A stretch of 64,000 nt of DNA from Ambrosia x helenae. Taxonomy: Eukaryota; Streptophyta; Magnoliopsida; Asterales; Asteraceae. Where the stretch lies: contig CM061233.1 of the NCBI GenBank assembly GCA_030844895.1, forward strand, positions 88,993,563 to 89,057,562, read 5' to 3'. Below are positions 31,319-42,933 of the stretch, piece after piece. Under the pieces are notes generated by a model that was not told the DNA's origin, ran no database searches, and saw only the letters and a list, made by a program, of their open reading frames with translations. A program made the position numbers and the translations under genes. The stretch's first letter is position 1, and each line of letters opens with the position of its first letter.

Positions 31319-34300
31319 ATACCCTCCTTTAATTCAATCTTTTGAACTCCAAGAGCCTCCCTCAAATAGCAAAACTGTTCTGGACCAAGAGGCTTGGTTA
31401 GCAAGTCTGCAATTTGTTCTTGAGTCTTGCATGCTTTCAACTCAATTTGATTAGTATCAACCAGACTCTTAATGTAGTGAAATTTTATATCAATATGCTT
31501 GCTTCGACTATGTAATGCTGAATTCTTTGAGAGAAATATAGCAGACACATTATCACAATATATTTCAGTTGGCTTTTCTTGTTTGTAACCAAGCTCATTC
31601 AGTAGTTGTCTCATCCAAATTGCCTGGAAGGCTGCCCCATTTGCTGAGATGTACTCGGCTTCAGTGGATGAGAGGGCAACAACCTGTTGCTTCTTTGAGC
31701 ACCATGAAACAACACTACTACCAATAGAAAACACATAAGCTGAAATACTCCTTCTGTCATCAATTGATCCTGCCCAATCACTATCCGAGTATCCTACCAG
31801 CTTAATAACACAACCATAATCGTACCAAATACCATACTCCAGAGTTGATGCCACATACCTCAGGATTCTTTTAGCAGCACCATAGTGTTTAGTTGTTGGA
31901 GCTTGCATGTATCTAGTGATAAACCCAACTGCAAATGCCAGTTCTGGTCTTGTGTGGGTTAAGTACAGCAACCCTCCAACCAGACTTCAAAAGTTAGTAT
32001 CATTTACTGCACCATAGTCTTGACCTTGCAGCTTTTCACCCTTGTTCATAGGTGTTACAACACCCTTGCAGTTCCACATTCCAAACTTCTTTAGTAACTC
32101 AGTAGCATACTTCTTCTGAGACACAAATACCCCTTCTTTGGTTTGATTAATCTCCAATCCAAGAAAGTATGATAACTTTCCAAGATCAGTCATATCAAAT
32201 TAATGCACCATCTTCTCCTTAAACTCATTTAATAAAAACTGAGATGAACTAGTATATATAATATCATCTACATAGATGCAAATGATAATTATACTACCTT
32301 CATCAGATTTCTTGACATAGACTGTGGGCTCACTTGTTAATCTCAAATATGCATTATCAACTAGATATGAATTTATACAATCATACCAGGCTCTAGGTGA
32401 TTGCTTGAGACCATAGAGGGCTTTGTGCAGTTTGTACACCTTATGCTCTTCACCTTTCACTTCAAAACCAGGGGGTTGTGTCACATACACTTCTTCTTTC
32501 AGAGGTCCATTCAAAAAGGCTGACTTGACATCTAATTGCTAAATGTTCCATCCTTGTTGAGCAACCAAAGAAAGAACAACTCTAATAGTTTCAAATCGTG
32601 CCACTGGTGCAAAAGTTTCTTCATAATTAATTCCATACTCTTGTGCATATCCCTTAGCAACAATTCTTGCCTTATACCTCTTGATTTCACCTTGAGCATC
32701 CAACTTTACTTTGAACACCCATTTGAGGCCAATAGCTTGCTGATCTTGTGGTAATTCTACTAATGACCATGTCTTGTGATCTTCAAGTGCCTGCAATTCA
32801 TTCTTCATGGCCTCTTTCCAGTGTGAGTTCTTAGCAGCTTCTTCATAGGACTTGGGATCCATAGATGATAGAGCTAACTGACATTCATACAATTCTTGGA
32901 CTTGATCTGCATTAAGAGGAACAGTTTCTTGATATACTTGACTAAGAGACTTTATCTTGCCACTCCCTTCACTGCTACTGCTGCTATCTGATGTATTGTT
33001 GCTCGTGCTAGCCTCTTGAGAAACATGTGGCCCAGTGTTATTGCTTCCTGAGTTAGTACTGCTATCAAGAGTAAAGTCTTCAGTGCTTGCATCATCATCT
33101 GATTCCCACATGTTGACGAATTCATTGGGCAAACCATACTTGTCTTCTTGTTTATCATTCCACTTTGCACATTCATCAAAAACAACATTTCTACTTGTAA
33201 TTACCCTTCTTTTGACCGGATCATATAGTTTGTATGCTCTTGAATTGGGTGAATACCCAATGAAAATACATTTGCAAGCCTTTTCTTCCAACTTCCTTCT
33301 CTGATGCTTGGGAACCTGACTATAAGCTACACAACCAAACACTTTTAAGTGATGTACAGATGGAATATGATCATACCAGACCTGGAATGGTGTTGCTTCA
33401 TCAAGGGCTTTTGTTGGTGAGAGATTTCTGAGATAAACAGCTGTAGTAACTGCTTCTCCCCAGAAAACATTGCTCAGATTCTTTTCATGTAGCATACTTA
33501 ATGTCATTTCAACCACAGTTCTGTTCTTTCTTTTAGAAACACCATTATGTTCAGGTGTGTAAGGAGGTGTCAGATCCCTCCTTATGCCTTCTTGCTCACA
33601 AAATTCCATAAATGCCCTTGAACAGAATTCACCTCCCCTATCTGTTCTGAAAGCCTTGATCTTTCTGTCTGCTTCTTTCTCAACTTTAGCTTTAAATATC
33701 TTAAACTTCTCAAACACTTCATCTTTATTCTGCAAAAAATAGACCCAAGACATCCTACTAACATCATCAGTGAAGAGCAAGAAGTACCTGCTTCCACCTA
33801 AGGACTTGGTGGACATTGGTCCACAAACATCAGCATGAACAAGATCTAAAACCTCCAAGGCCCTACTGCCTTGGTGTAGGAATGGTGCCCTTGTGATCTT
33901 TCCATAGACACAGCTTTCACATACATTCCAGTTTCTAATCTTAGGTAGCCCATACACAAGTTGCTTAGTACTCAGACTATGCAGACTTCTCTCATTTAAG
34001 TGACCAAATCTTAAGTGCCACATATATGAATCATCAATAATAGTAGCAAAAGCAACATGATTAGAATTGGAAACATCAAGTGGAAAAGTGTTATTACCAG
34101 CAACCGGAATCATGCAGACCTTTTCACCAGTAGTTTTCTTAGTGATTATACATGCACCTTCATCAAACACAAGCTTGTGTCCATATTTCATCAATTGTCC
34201 CACACTTAATAGGTTATACCCAAGATCAGGAGCATATTGAACATCATCCAAGGTTTTAAACTTTCCTCCTGCTACTTCTAGTTGAATGGCCCCTTTTCCT

Positions 34301-35349
34301 TCAATGTTGATTCTCTTACCATTGCCCATTCGTACCCCAATAGTAGTTGTCTTATCTAGTTTCTTAAACAGTGATAACTGACCTGTCATATGGTTTGAGC
34401 AACCACTGTCTAGAAACCAGATCTGACTGAGACTAACTTTATCTTCTTTAGTTGCTACCAGGGCATATTCTTCTTCTTCCTCTTGAATGGCCATGAACAA
34501 CTGGCCTTCCTCCTCATCATTGTTATCTCCAATAGCTGGAGAGGCTTGAGGTTCATTCCAACAGTCTTTGCTATAATGCCCGAATTTGTTACAATTATAG
34601 CATTGAACATTGGCTTTCCCTCGTCCATAGCCTCTGCCTCTCCCACGTCCTCTACCTCGTGGGCTACCTCTACCTCTTCCTCTCATGAAAAGGCCCGTTT
34701 CTTCTTCTCTGGCTTGTAGAGCCTGTTCTTCAGCAACACTATCACCATTTCTATTAACTTTAGCCTCATGAGACTGCAAAGATCCCATTAGCTGATCAAA
34801 TGTCAAAACACTTAGATCTATGGATTCTTCTATGGCAGCCACCACATGATCCCATTTGACTGGTAAACTCCTCAGAACTTTCTCTACAACCTTCTGGTTA
34901 GTCACATCTTCTCCATAGGCTTGTTGTTGATTAACAATCTTCATGACTTTGGACAGAAAGTCTCCCATTGCTTCTCCTTCTTTCATGTGAATGGTTTCGA
35001 AATCTCTTCGCAGACCTTGTAGTTTCACCATTTGCACCTTAGAATCACCCTCATATTCAGTTCGTAACACAGTCCAGGCCTGCCTGGACGTATTAGCACC
35101 AGCAATTCGAGAGAATACTTCATCATGAACACTTGTTTGAATCAAAGCAAGAGCACGTGCATCCTTCTTTTTGTGATCCCTTAGCCTGGTTCGATCAGCA
35201 TCATTGTCATTGAAATCATTTTCAACAAACTCCCAGAGATCTTGTGACATTAAGATGGTTTTCATTCGGATCTTCCAAAATTCATACCCTTCTCCCTTAA
35301 AGAGAGGGAGAGTGGGGTTGATTGCACCTGAGCTCGTATTGGTTGCCAT
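31300..35349 (-). pseudogene. copia gag-pol polyprotein with three in-frame stops
   Basis: Starts MATNTSSGAINPTL at 35349. In order: gag, zinc knuckle CYNCNKFGHYSKDC (about residue 250), protease WFLDSGCSNHMTG (about 315), integrase HHCC region (HLRFGHLNERS...CESCVYGK) and catalytic D..D..E (DVCGPMS, FRTDRGGEF, PPYTPEHNG with the glutamate). Then come reverse transcriptase (WVFKVKLD, ALYGLKQSPRAW, YVDDII) and RNase H (YSDSDWAGSIDDRRS, STEAEY, YCDNVSAI). The frame is unbroken except for TAG at 32539-32541 (tryptophan expected), TAA at 32200-32202 (glutamate expected) and TGA at 31987-31989 (arginine expected). All three lie in the reverse transcriptase region. No frameshift was seen. Confidence 0.93.
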
Positions 35350-35412
35350 GGATTAAAGAGAGGATTGTGAGTGAGTGAGAGAAAGAAATGAGGTGATTCA
35401 AAACCTGGAGAT

Positions 35413-35424
35413 GCTCTGATACCA
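35413..35424 (-). other. primer binding site of the young copia element
   Basis: Plus gctctgatacca, the exact reverse complement of TGGTATCAGAGC, two bases from the LTR at 35427. Confidence 0.92.
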
Positions 35425-35426
35425 AA

Positions 35427-35663
35427 TGATAGAGCAATAACCAAGCATAAAATCACAAGAACAAGTATTGAAACGGATGATTTTATTGATCACAAGGCAA
35501 TGCCTTTTATACTGAAACAAGCTAACGGCTAGAAAACTCAAACAACCGAAAATAACAAACTAGCTACGTAAAATCAGTAACAAGTGCATGGAATCAGGAA
35601 CGAGCTTGACCATGCAGATTATTCTCAACAACTCTAACGGCAACTTAGATTGAATTATTCTCA
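35427..35663 (-). repeat. 5' LTR of the young copia element
   Basis: Identical to 31082-31318 except at the g/c in aaatca(c/g)aagaac. Its outer end directly abuts the coding sequence of the PTC52-like gene. Confidence 0.93.
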
Positions 35664-35668
35664 ATATC

Positions 35669-38222
35669 CATTTACTCATAAAAAATCCAACTTCACTGGA
35701 TTTACAAATTCCAAAAATACCAAGTTCAATGCCATTTCTCCTTCTGTTTCAATCCAACCCGAACCAGAAACAGAAACCGGAAACCTTGATCATGAAGATG
35801 AGAAGTTTGACTGGTTTTCTCAATGGTATCCACTTGCACCTGTGCGTGATTTGGACAAGAGAGCTCCTCGTGGGATAAAGGCGTTGGGTCTTGATGTTGT
35901 GGTGTGGTGGGATAGCAAGGAGAATGTATGGAAGGTGTTCGATGATCGTTGTCCACACAGATTGGCTCCGCTTTCTGAAGGAAGGATTGATCAATGGGGT
36001 CGGTTGCAGTGTGTGTACCATGGCTGGTGTTTTGGAGGCTCTGGCGACTGCAAGTTTATACCTCAAGCTCCCCATGATGGTCCTCCGGTAAATTAGATCA
36101 ATCGAGATCCTTCTTGTATATCTAGATTTTTATTGAAAAAAATATAATAATAATATTCGCGCAGGTTCATTCTTTCCCAAAAGCGTGTGTTGGTGTTTAT
36201 CCAAGCACCGAACAATACGGAATGGTTTGGTTTTGGCCTAACACTGATCCAAAATACAAAGATATCCTCACCAAGAAGAAACCACCATGCATCCCTGAAC
36301 TTGAAGATCCTTCATTTTTCAGAACCGTCATAACCGCCAGAGATATACCATATGGGTAAGTATGAACGTAGTTATAGATGTACACCAACATGCATGTTCA
36401 ATGAGTTTGTTAATCGTTATAAAAAATATTTGGTTTTGTTAATTGATAAAGGTATGAAGTGCTGATTGAAAATCTCATGGACCCCTCTCATGTTCCATAT
36501 TCACACATTGGGATATTTACTTATGCTCCACCGCCAAGATAAGTATTCAGCAAACAAATAATTCTTAATTATATCCTTAATTTTCAGGATAATCATAAAA
36601 AAATATATACATACATACATATTAAGTTTTATAATTTTAAAATTTTACAATGACCTTTAACATTTAGAATGGTTCATTGGCTTTTGACGTTTATATAAAT
36701 TGATTTCCACAAAAACAACCAATAAAAAATACCAAATATGTATATCAGTTAAGAAAACTGGTTGATAATTGGCACAAAAATATATGGTTCCCCAAAACAG
36801 GTAACCTAACAATTATAGGTGATAATTGGCACAAAATATATGGACCCATTGTACATTTTTGTTATTTTTGGTGTCTGCTAATGCTAACCAAGCCATGTTC
36901 TTATTTGGTTTTAGATATGTACAATTTTAAATGCTATAACTCGATCAATGCTTGCTTAGTTAATCGTTTGGGTCAACATACACATTTTGGTGATTTTCTC
37001 TTAAATTTCTTTTGGGTTGATAATCCCCCGCCTAACATAAGTTTCCATTGCACGGTTAAGCGTGATCGAGAAGGGGGTGCACCTATTGACATAAGCATGC
37101 AAAAAATAGGCATAAATGGTTTTACTGCGGCTGAGCATCAAGGTCGTATATGGAGTTTTCAATCTCCTTGTCTACTAAAAGGTAGTCTCACAATCAAGGA
37201 AAGTCCAAATAACTCACAGGTATGAACTTCAACTTTTATAATTAGTGGTCATGAACGTGTTGTGTTAGGGTTGGGGTCAAATGTGATACCAACCCAAAAA
37301 TTATGTTAGAAACATAAACCTAAGATGATAAGATTGACACAAACAAAACGCGTTTAGAGTTTAAGTTCATGTGGCAATTGTGTGGCAAAGTTTCATATCG
37401 TAATTGGTACTTCATTCCTTTAATTTGATCGATTCAGAAAAAATTGGTGCAAAAGCCAGCTCGAAAGCATCTTCTTATCTTTTTTTGTACTCCAGTGAGC
37501 CCGGGTAAAAGCATACTCATAGGTATTGATGCAAGAAACTTTAGTATTTGGTATGATCCATTTGTTTCAAGATGGATGCAGCATAATAAGCTGAATTTAG
37601 TTATCGATTCGGATTTGATTCTTCTTCGAATCCAGGTAAAACTATCCCAACCCTGACAGTGATTCAAAATACCGTATTCGAATTTTATAAACATTGTGAC
37701 AATTTTAGGAGGAGAAAATAATGGAGGCAGGGCCTTCAAATTGGCTAAAAGCCTGTTTTGTGCCAACCAAAGCAGATACTAATGTGGTGGCATTTAGAAA
37801 GTGGCTAAAGAAATATGCAGGTGGTCAATTCAATTGGGGAAGCAAATTTAATGGATATATCACCCACACTCACTCTTCCAAGAGAACAACTAATGGACAG
37901 GTTTATTATTTGAATAACTTCATTGACATTGAGGTTTATTTGCTCTCTAATTTATTTGTTTTTTAGGTACTAGAGCCATGTAGTGCATTGCAGCACTTGC
38001 AATAGTGCATAAAAAGGTTTGAATGCACTCAAGATTACTCTTCAGGTATTCTCAGTTGCCTTAGTGGCTCCTATGGCTATAAATAAACTGGGAATGATAT
38101 CAGCTGCCGGAAGAAATATACTAGCAGTGGCTTCAATTTTATGCTTCCTGGGATCAAAATGGTTGTCATATTTCATTTACAAATACTTCCATTTTCAAGA
38201 CTATAATCACGCCTTTAAATGA
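35669..38222 (+). pseudogene. PTC52-like Rieske oxygenase (pheophorbide a oxygenase family), inactivated
   Basis: Seven exons: about 35669-36087, 36165-36355, 36452-36538, about 37042-37219, 37438-37635, 37709-37900 and 37967-38222. The Rieske cluster is CPHRLAPLSEG...CVYHGWCF and the mononuclear iron site NLMDPSHVPYSH. DREGGAP, PVSPGKS and a CSTCNSA (CxxC) region near the C-terminal membrane segments match PTC52, a plastid inner-envelope enzyme linked to protochlorophyllide oxidation, better than PAO. Lesions: no start codon, as the 5' end meets the copia LTR. Exon 3 ends AG|ATAAGT instead of AG|GTAAGT. Exon 6 changes frame before PREQLMDRY. TAG at 37971-37973 replaces the expected tryptophan of RYWSH, and TAA lies at 38010-38012. 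The family assignment is from memory. Confidence 0.85.
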
Positions 38223-38785
38223 GCCTTTTCATGTACATATTTCTTTCGGTGTGTTCACCTATTAAGAATGTAATATTGAGGACATAAATTATGTTAGAGT
38301 ATAATTGAAATTTAATGTTTCTATTTGAAGTTTTTTTTTTTTGGATGGTTTGTGATATTAAAACATTATTTTAAACTACAGTTTTAACATTTAATATGTT
38401 ATTTTACTTTATTACAATATGGACATGATTCGATCGTTAACATTTATAAAAAGAAAAACTCAATATATATGCTATGAGAGAGAGAGAGATTATAAGAGAC
38501 GACCATATTTTATTTATAATTCATACAAGATATATTTACAATAAACAAAAGACATAATCTAGCCTATAATTAATAGTAATAAAACACTTTGACTATGGCT
38601 ATGACTATAACTTGGACTTTGATTTTGACTTGAAATACATATTCAAAATATTTAATTAATTACATTTAGAAGTTAGTGCATCTTTATTATGCCCCCGCGA
38701 GATGGACGGCCTTGAAATAAGTCCAATCTTGTATAGAAGTAAATGATATCGTTGTTTGAACAAGAGAAGAAGTTGATGAAGTTGA
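38223..38785. other. 3' flank of the PTC52-like pseudogene
   Basis: AT-rich with a GA run (38473-38488). No gene seen. Confidence 0.5.
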
Positions 38786-39040
38786 TGTTAGAGATGTTGT
38801 CTTCAGCCTACCAATAGGCCGAACCGTTTTAAGCCCAGTATGATTAACTTTTTGAGCAACTATAGCATAGGGTTTTAACCTAATTAGTGCCTATAAATAT
38901 ATCTCTTGTACTTGTATTTTGTATCACTCAATAATAATAAACCTCAGTTGCCCCGTGGACGTAGGCCAGTTTAGACCGAACCACGTAAATATTGTGTCCG
39001 TGCGTGTGTGTTCTCGATCCTAACAACGGGTATCAGAGTC
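38786..39040 (+). mobile_element. copia-type LTR with primer site, isolated
   Basis: TGTTAGAGATG to ATCCTAACA (38786-39025) with matching inverted ends. A TATA box TATAAATATA lies at 38891-38900. The primer-site variant GGGTATCAGAGTC lies at 39028-39040. About 70 bp of leader follow, then the element is cut off. No partner LTR in the window. Confidence 0.65.
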
Positions 39041-39133
39041 TAGTGCTCGAGAAGATCGCCTCCGCGGCAGGTGTCTCGGGTCGACGGAGGGCAGGAGTAA
39101 AAGAAAAGAACACATGCCTGAACCGACACCCGT

Positions 39134-39338
39134 TGTTAGCTATCAAAAGAAAGAAAGAAGAACAGAGAGGAAAAATCAATCAATTCATAGCTAATTATTA
39201 TTGTTCACTATATCATCCTTTTTATACAAGATGACCAACTAACTTCTAACTATCTTGAACTATGACTTCATGACACTATTAACCTTTCTAGGTTCTAACT
39301 ATTACCATCTAGGTCCCTATACATTATTACTACTAACA
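39134..39338 (-). mobile_element. second isolated LTR, 3' LTR of a minus-strand element
   Basis: Starts TGTTAGCTATC and ends TACTAACA. A purine tract (minus-strand CTTTTGAGGGGGGAGTTA, 39339-39356) adjoins the right end, as before a 3' LTR. It interrupts or abuts the leader of the LTR at 38786. Confidence 0.5.
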
Positions 39339-39710
39339 TAACTCCCCCCTCAAAAGATTTTTGTCCCCAAAAATTAGAAAAGAGGAAAAAAAATTGACAA
39401 TCAAATCTGGTCCACCATTAGACTATCCGTTGTGGTAGAGGTGAGCGATAGATTTATCGAATAATATTGTGCCATGTCAATGTTTAGTTGGCGCTGGTTA
39501 GCGGTCGGCGGTCGCTCGCTAGAGGATGTTATGGGTCAAGGTTAGCTGTTTTTTTTTTACCAAATATATTTAATTATTTACTACAATTAAAAAAACGTAA
39601 TTAAAAATCATAAAATAACATCACCTTCCATTAAACATCAAACAATTATTTTAAAAAAGATAAAATAACATACGAGGACGAAAAACATAAAGTAAATAGT
39701 AGAAAGACGA

Positions 39711-40137
39711 CTATATTAGAAATCGTCTTCTCATGAGTCTCCAAATCGCAACACTTGGGTACTTATCATTGTGGCTGGCTCGGTATTGGTCACGAGCCAC
39801 CTCAATCAACTCTTCATAATTTAAACCCGGGCTCTCATTTTGAGCATTCATGTAGAATTGCTCAAAAATGGTGCACTTCGCCTTCATGCATGGAACAATA
39901 TTTTCCATAAATCGCGTCAGTTGGACGACGGTTTTCACCCATTTGTTCGTTGAATCGGGTGACAACTCCTAGCCAAAAAGTTTTCCTTCGCACGAGATGT
40001 TCTCCTTGCTCTTGTTGGTGAATATAACAATTCACCAAGGCGAGTTTTTCCTCTACAGTCCACGTTGGTGCTCGCACACGGTTTATTGGGGGCGGGATTG
40101 GATTTGGATTTTGGTTTTGGTTGGCCATTTTGATCAA
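39711..40137 (-). pseudogene. PIF/Harbinger ORF1-like (Myb/SANT trihelix) remnant
   Basis: From ATG 40137: a basic/proline-rich lead (NQNQNPNPIPPPINRVRAP), then WTVEEKLALVNCYIHQ, KTFWLGVVTRFNEQM and NRRPTDAIYGKY. After a frameshift near 39875 it continues KCTIFEQFYMNAQNESPGLN, YEELIEVARDQYRASHNDKYPS and AIWRLMRRRF. The W..EE, TFW..V..F and NRR..DA..GKY landmarks are those of the DNA-binding ORF1 partner of Harbinger transposases. No DDE transposase nearby. Confidence 0.7.
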
Positions 40138-40185
40138 GTGGAATATAAAAAATGATAGATGTTATTTTTTGATCAAGTGGATGCA

Positions 40186-40189
<4 letters not shown>

Positions 40190-40240
<51 letters not shown>
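40190..40240. repeat. (TA)n microsatellite
   Basis: TA run of about 50 bp between the Harbinger remnant and the TIR element. Confidence 0.95.
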
Positions 40241-40243
<3 letters not shown>

Positions 40244-40852
40244 GCTAAGTATTTAATGAAAACCCAAAAATTTGAAGAAACCCATGGAAGCCCATCTAGT
40301 GGCTTTAATTGTTCCACATCACCCATTAACAATATATTATTTTATGTCTTGAGGGGCATACTAGTCATTTTAACTTTCCCCCATTTAAACATTTGAATCT
40401 TTTATTCTCCCTCCTATATAAACAAGATCCTCTCTCTTTCACACACACACACATATTCTCTCTCCATCTCTCTCTCTCTTCTCTCTATTAAGAATCAAAT
40501 CCACCACCATGGAATTCCTCCATCCACCACCATCCCCATCCTCCATCCACCATCGATCCACCACCGTCCCCATCCTACATCTCCTCCGTCGATCCACCAC
40601 CGTCCTCATCCTCCATCCACCATCATCCACCACCGTCCCCATCCTTCACCACCGTTCCCAGCCTCCATCCATCATCATCCACCACCGTCTTCATGTCATT
40701 TTTTTGTTACTTTACTCCATTGGCAGGAAGGAGCAAGAAAATAAAGGTCAGATTTAGTCTTTTAATCTCAAGCTTCTTATTCATGTCATTTTTTTACTTT
40801 ACTCCCATCGTCAAAAGCTTCTCCATTTGCTCTGTTTTTATCTTTTTTATAG

Positions 40853-41673
40853 AACAGAGCATGAAAAGGTTGTTTTGGGAGATGGGTTAAACAGAGTATG
40901 CTCTGTTTTCTGTTTTGGAACATTTATCGTTTAGGATTTTACATCCTAGATGCTTGAAAAGTAAAGAATTATTAATAACGGGTTAATGGAAACAAGAAGC
41001 TTTCTATTTTTTTTTGTAAATGGATAAAACAGAGGCAGAAAGTAAAGAATTATTAATGTAGGTTAACACATAACTATTTTTAATTTTTTTTTCTGTTTTT
41101 TGGTTGACGAATAATGTGGAATTTGATGAATTTGTTATTTATATGATTTGGACCTAATTTGGACTCTATAGATGTGTGTGAATTAAAATCTGAAGTATGT
41201 TGTTTTATATGTAACACTGTATCTTTTTTCTTAAATATTCTTTTTAATCTAATTTTCATAAAAACAGAGCATGAAAAGGCTGTTTTGGGAGATGGGTTAA
41301 ACAGAGTATGCTTTGTTTTCTGTTTTGAAACATTTATACGTTTAGGATTTTGAATCCTAGATGCTTGAAAAGTAAAGAATTATTAATAAAAGGTTAATGG
41401 AAACAAGAAGCTTTCTATTTTTTTTTTTGTAAATGGATAAAACAGAGGCAGAAAGTAAAGAATTATTAATGTAGGTTAACACATACCTTTTTTTAAGTTT
41501 TTTTTGGTTGTTTTTGGTTGAAGAATAATGTAGAATTTGATGAATTTGTTATTTATATGATTTGGACCTAATTTGGACTCTATAGATGTGTGTGGATTAA
41601 AATCCGAAATATGTTGTTTCATATGTAACACTGTATCTTTTTTCTTAAATATCCTTTTTAATCTAATTTTCAC
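40853..41673. repeat. 410-bp tandem duplication
   Basis: acagagcatgaaaagg(t/c)tgtttt starts near 40854 and again near 41264. The copies stay close through to tttaatctaattttca, with small indels. Confidence 0.9.
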
Positions 41674-41777
41674 AAACCATATCAGTTAATATGTTACTAA
41701 GGAAGGGTATTATATATTTTATTGGTTTGTTGTTATTATTGTTATTATTATTATTTTGTTGTTGTTGTTGAAGAACA

Positions 41778-42290
41778 CGTTTTTGTCGATGATGAGTTAA
41801 GCTTTTGAATAAAGAAAGTAGTGAATTTTAAAAAGTAAATTCATATGGAGTGTGTGCAATGTTACACATTTTTGTTAAGTTGCATATGATACACATCTAT
41901 GCAGTTGCGTATGACACAAATAGTGAATTTTAAAAAGTAGTGAATCTATGTTGCGTATGAACACGTTTTTGTCGATGATGAGTTAAGCTTTTGAATAAAA
42001 AAAAGTAGTGAATTTTAAAAAGTAAATTCATATGGAGTGTGTGCAATGGTACACATTTTTGTTAAGTTGCGTATGATAGACATCTATGCAGTTGCATATG
42101 ATACATATAGTGAATTTTAAAAAGTAGTGCATCTATGTTGCGTATGATACACATCTAAGCTTTTGAATAAAAAAAGTAGTGAATTTTTAAAAAGTAGTGA
42201 ATCTATGTTGCGTATGATACACATCTAAGCTTTTGAATAAAAAAGTAGTGAATTTTAAAAAGTAGTGAATCTATGCAGTTTTATAACATT
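41778..42290. repeat. nested tandem repeats around gtagtgaattttaaaaag
   Basis: A unit of about 182 bp (cgatgatgagttaagctttt onward, 41789 and 41976) is followed by about 75-bp subunits each holding ttgcgtatgatacacatct and aagcttttgaataaaa. A G16 homopolymer follows at 42375-42390. Confidence 0.85.
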
Positions 42291-42933
42291 CCTCCTAAGT
42301 TAAGTTTGATAATTTTTTATAACTAAATGGATAAAACATTGTTTACATTCGACACTAGTTGCATATGTTAATACGGGGGGGGGGGGGGGGTACATGTAAA
42401 TTGATGATTTTATTTTCTTTTTGAAGGTGAACATATTTGTTGCATTAAAGATGAAGATGATTATCAAGAACGAAGTGTAGACAAAAAAATTTTATATGAT
42501 AGTTTTTTTTAGCATTTGTTGATTGTAATGACCGTTTTGATTGTTTTTAGCATTTATAAGAAACATTCTTTGTGTACTTTTGAATGTTTTTTGTTCTGTA
42601 AAGTTTTTAAGTGATTTTATACATTCTATCTGTTTTAACGTATGCAACAAGACATCACATATGAGACCAGAGTATGTGCAATTTTAACATATGCAACACT
42701 ACATATGTTACATATGTAACACGACGTCCTGACAAATTTAGGACAATGGTCCCAAAAGTATGAGAGAGATGATGTGACATATGTCAGGTCAACTTGTCAT
42801 AGATGCTTTTTTCAGAAAAATGTCATTTGTCCATTATACAATTAATGAATATAATAAGTTTGATTAAACAAGAGTCATTGATCTTAGAGATCAATGGCTA
42901 GGATGAGGTTTCCATGGGTTTCTTCAAATTTTT

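Larger units (their letters stand above)
30948..35663 (-). mobile_element. young Ty1/copia retrotransposon with an extra partial internal copy
   Basis: LTRs 31082-31318 and 35427-35663 (237 bp each) show one difference by eye. The purine tract AAAGGAGGGTAT precedes the 3' LTR, and the primer site TGGTATCAGAGC (35413-35424) follows the 5' LTR. Gag-pol is one long minus-strand frame with three stops. Beyond the 3' LTR, 30948-31081 repeats 134 bp of primer site, leader and the first 18-19 gag codons, so a second, truncated unit shares this LTR. ATATC follows at 35664, but the matching left target copy is missing. Zinc knuckle, protease and integrase motifs suggest a Tork-like lineage, which is uncertain. 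Confidence 0.92.
40266..42933. mobile_element. TIR DNA transposon, non-autonomous, repeat-rich
   Basis: 23 bases beginning AAAAATTTGAAGAAACCC (40266-40288) recur perfectly inverted at 42911-42933, with looser pairing beyond. Inside are a promoter-like start (tatataaacaag, 40414), a pyrimidine-rich leader and CCACCATC-rich sequence, two long tandem duplications and a G16 run. No transposase. The superfamily is not determined and no target duplication is clear. Confidence 0.6.
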
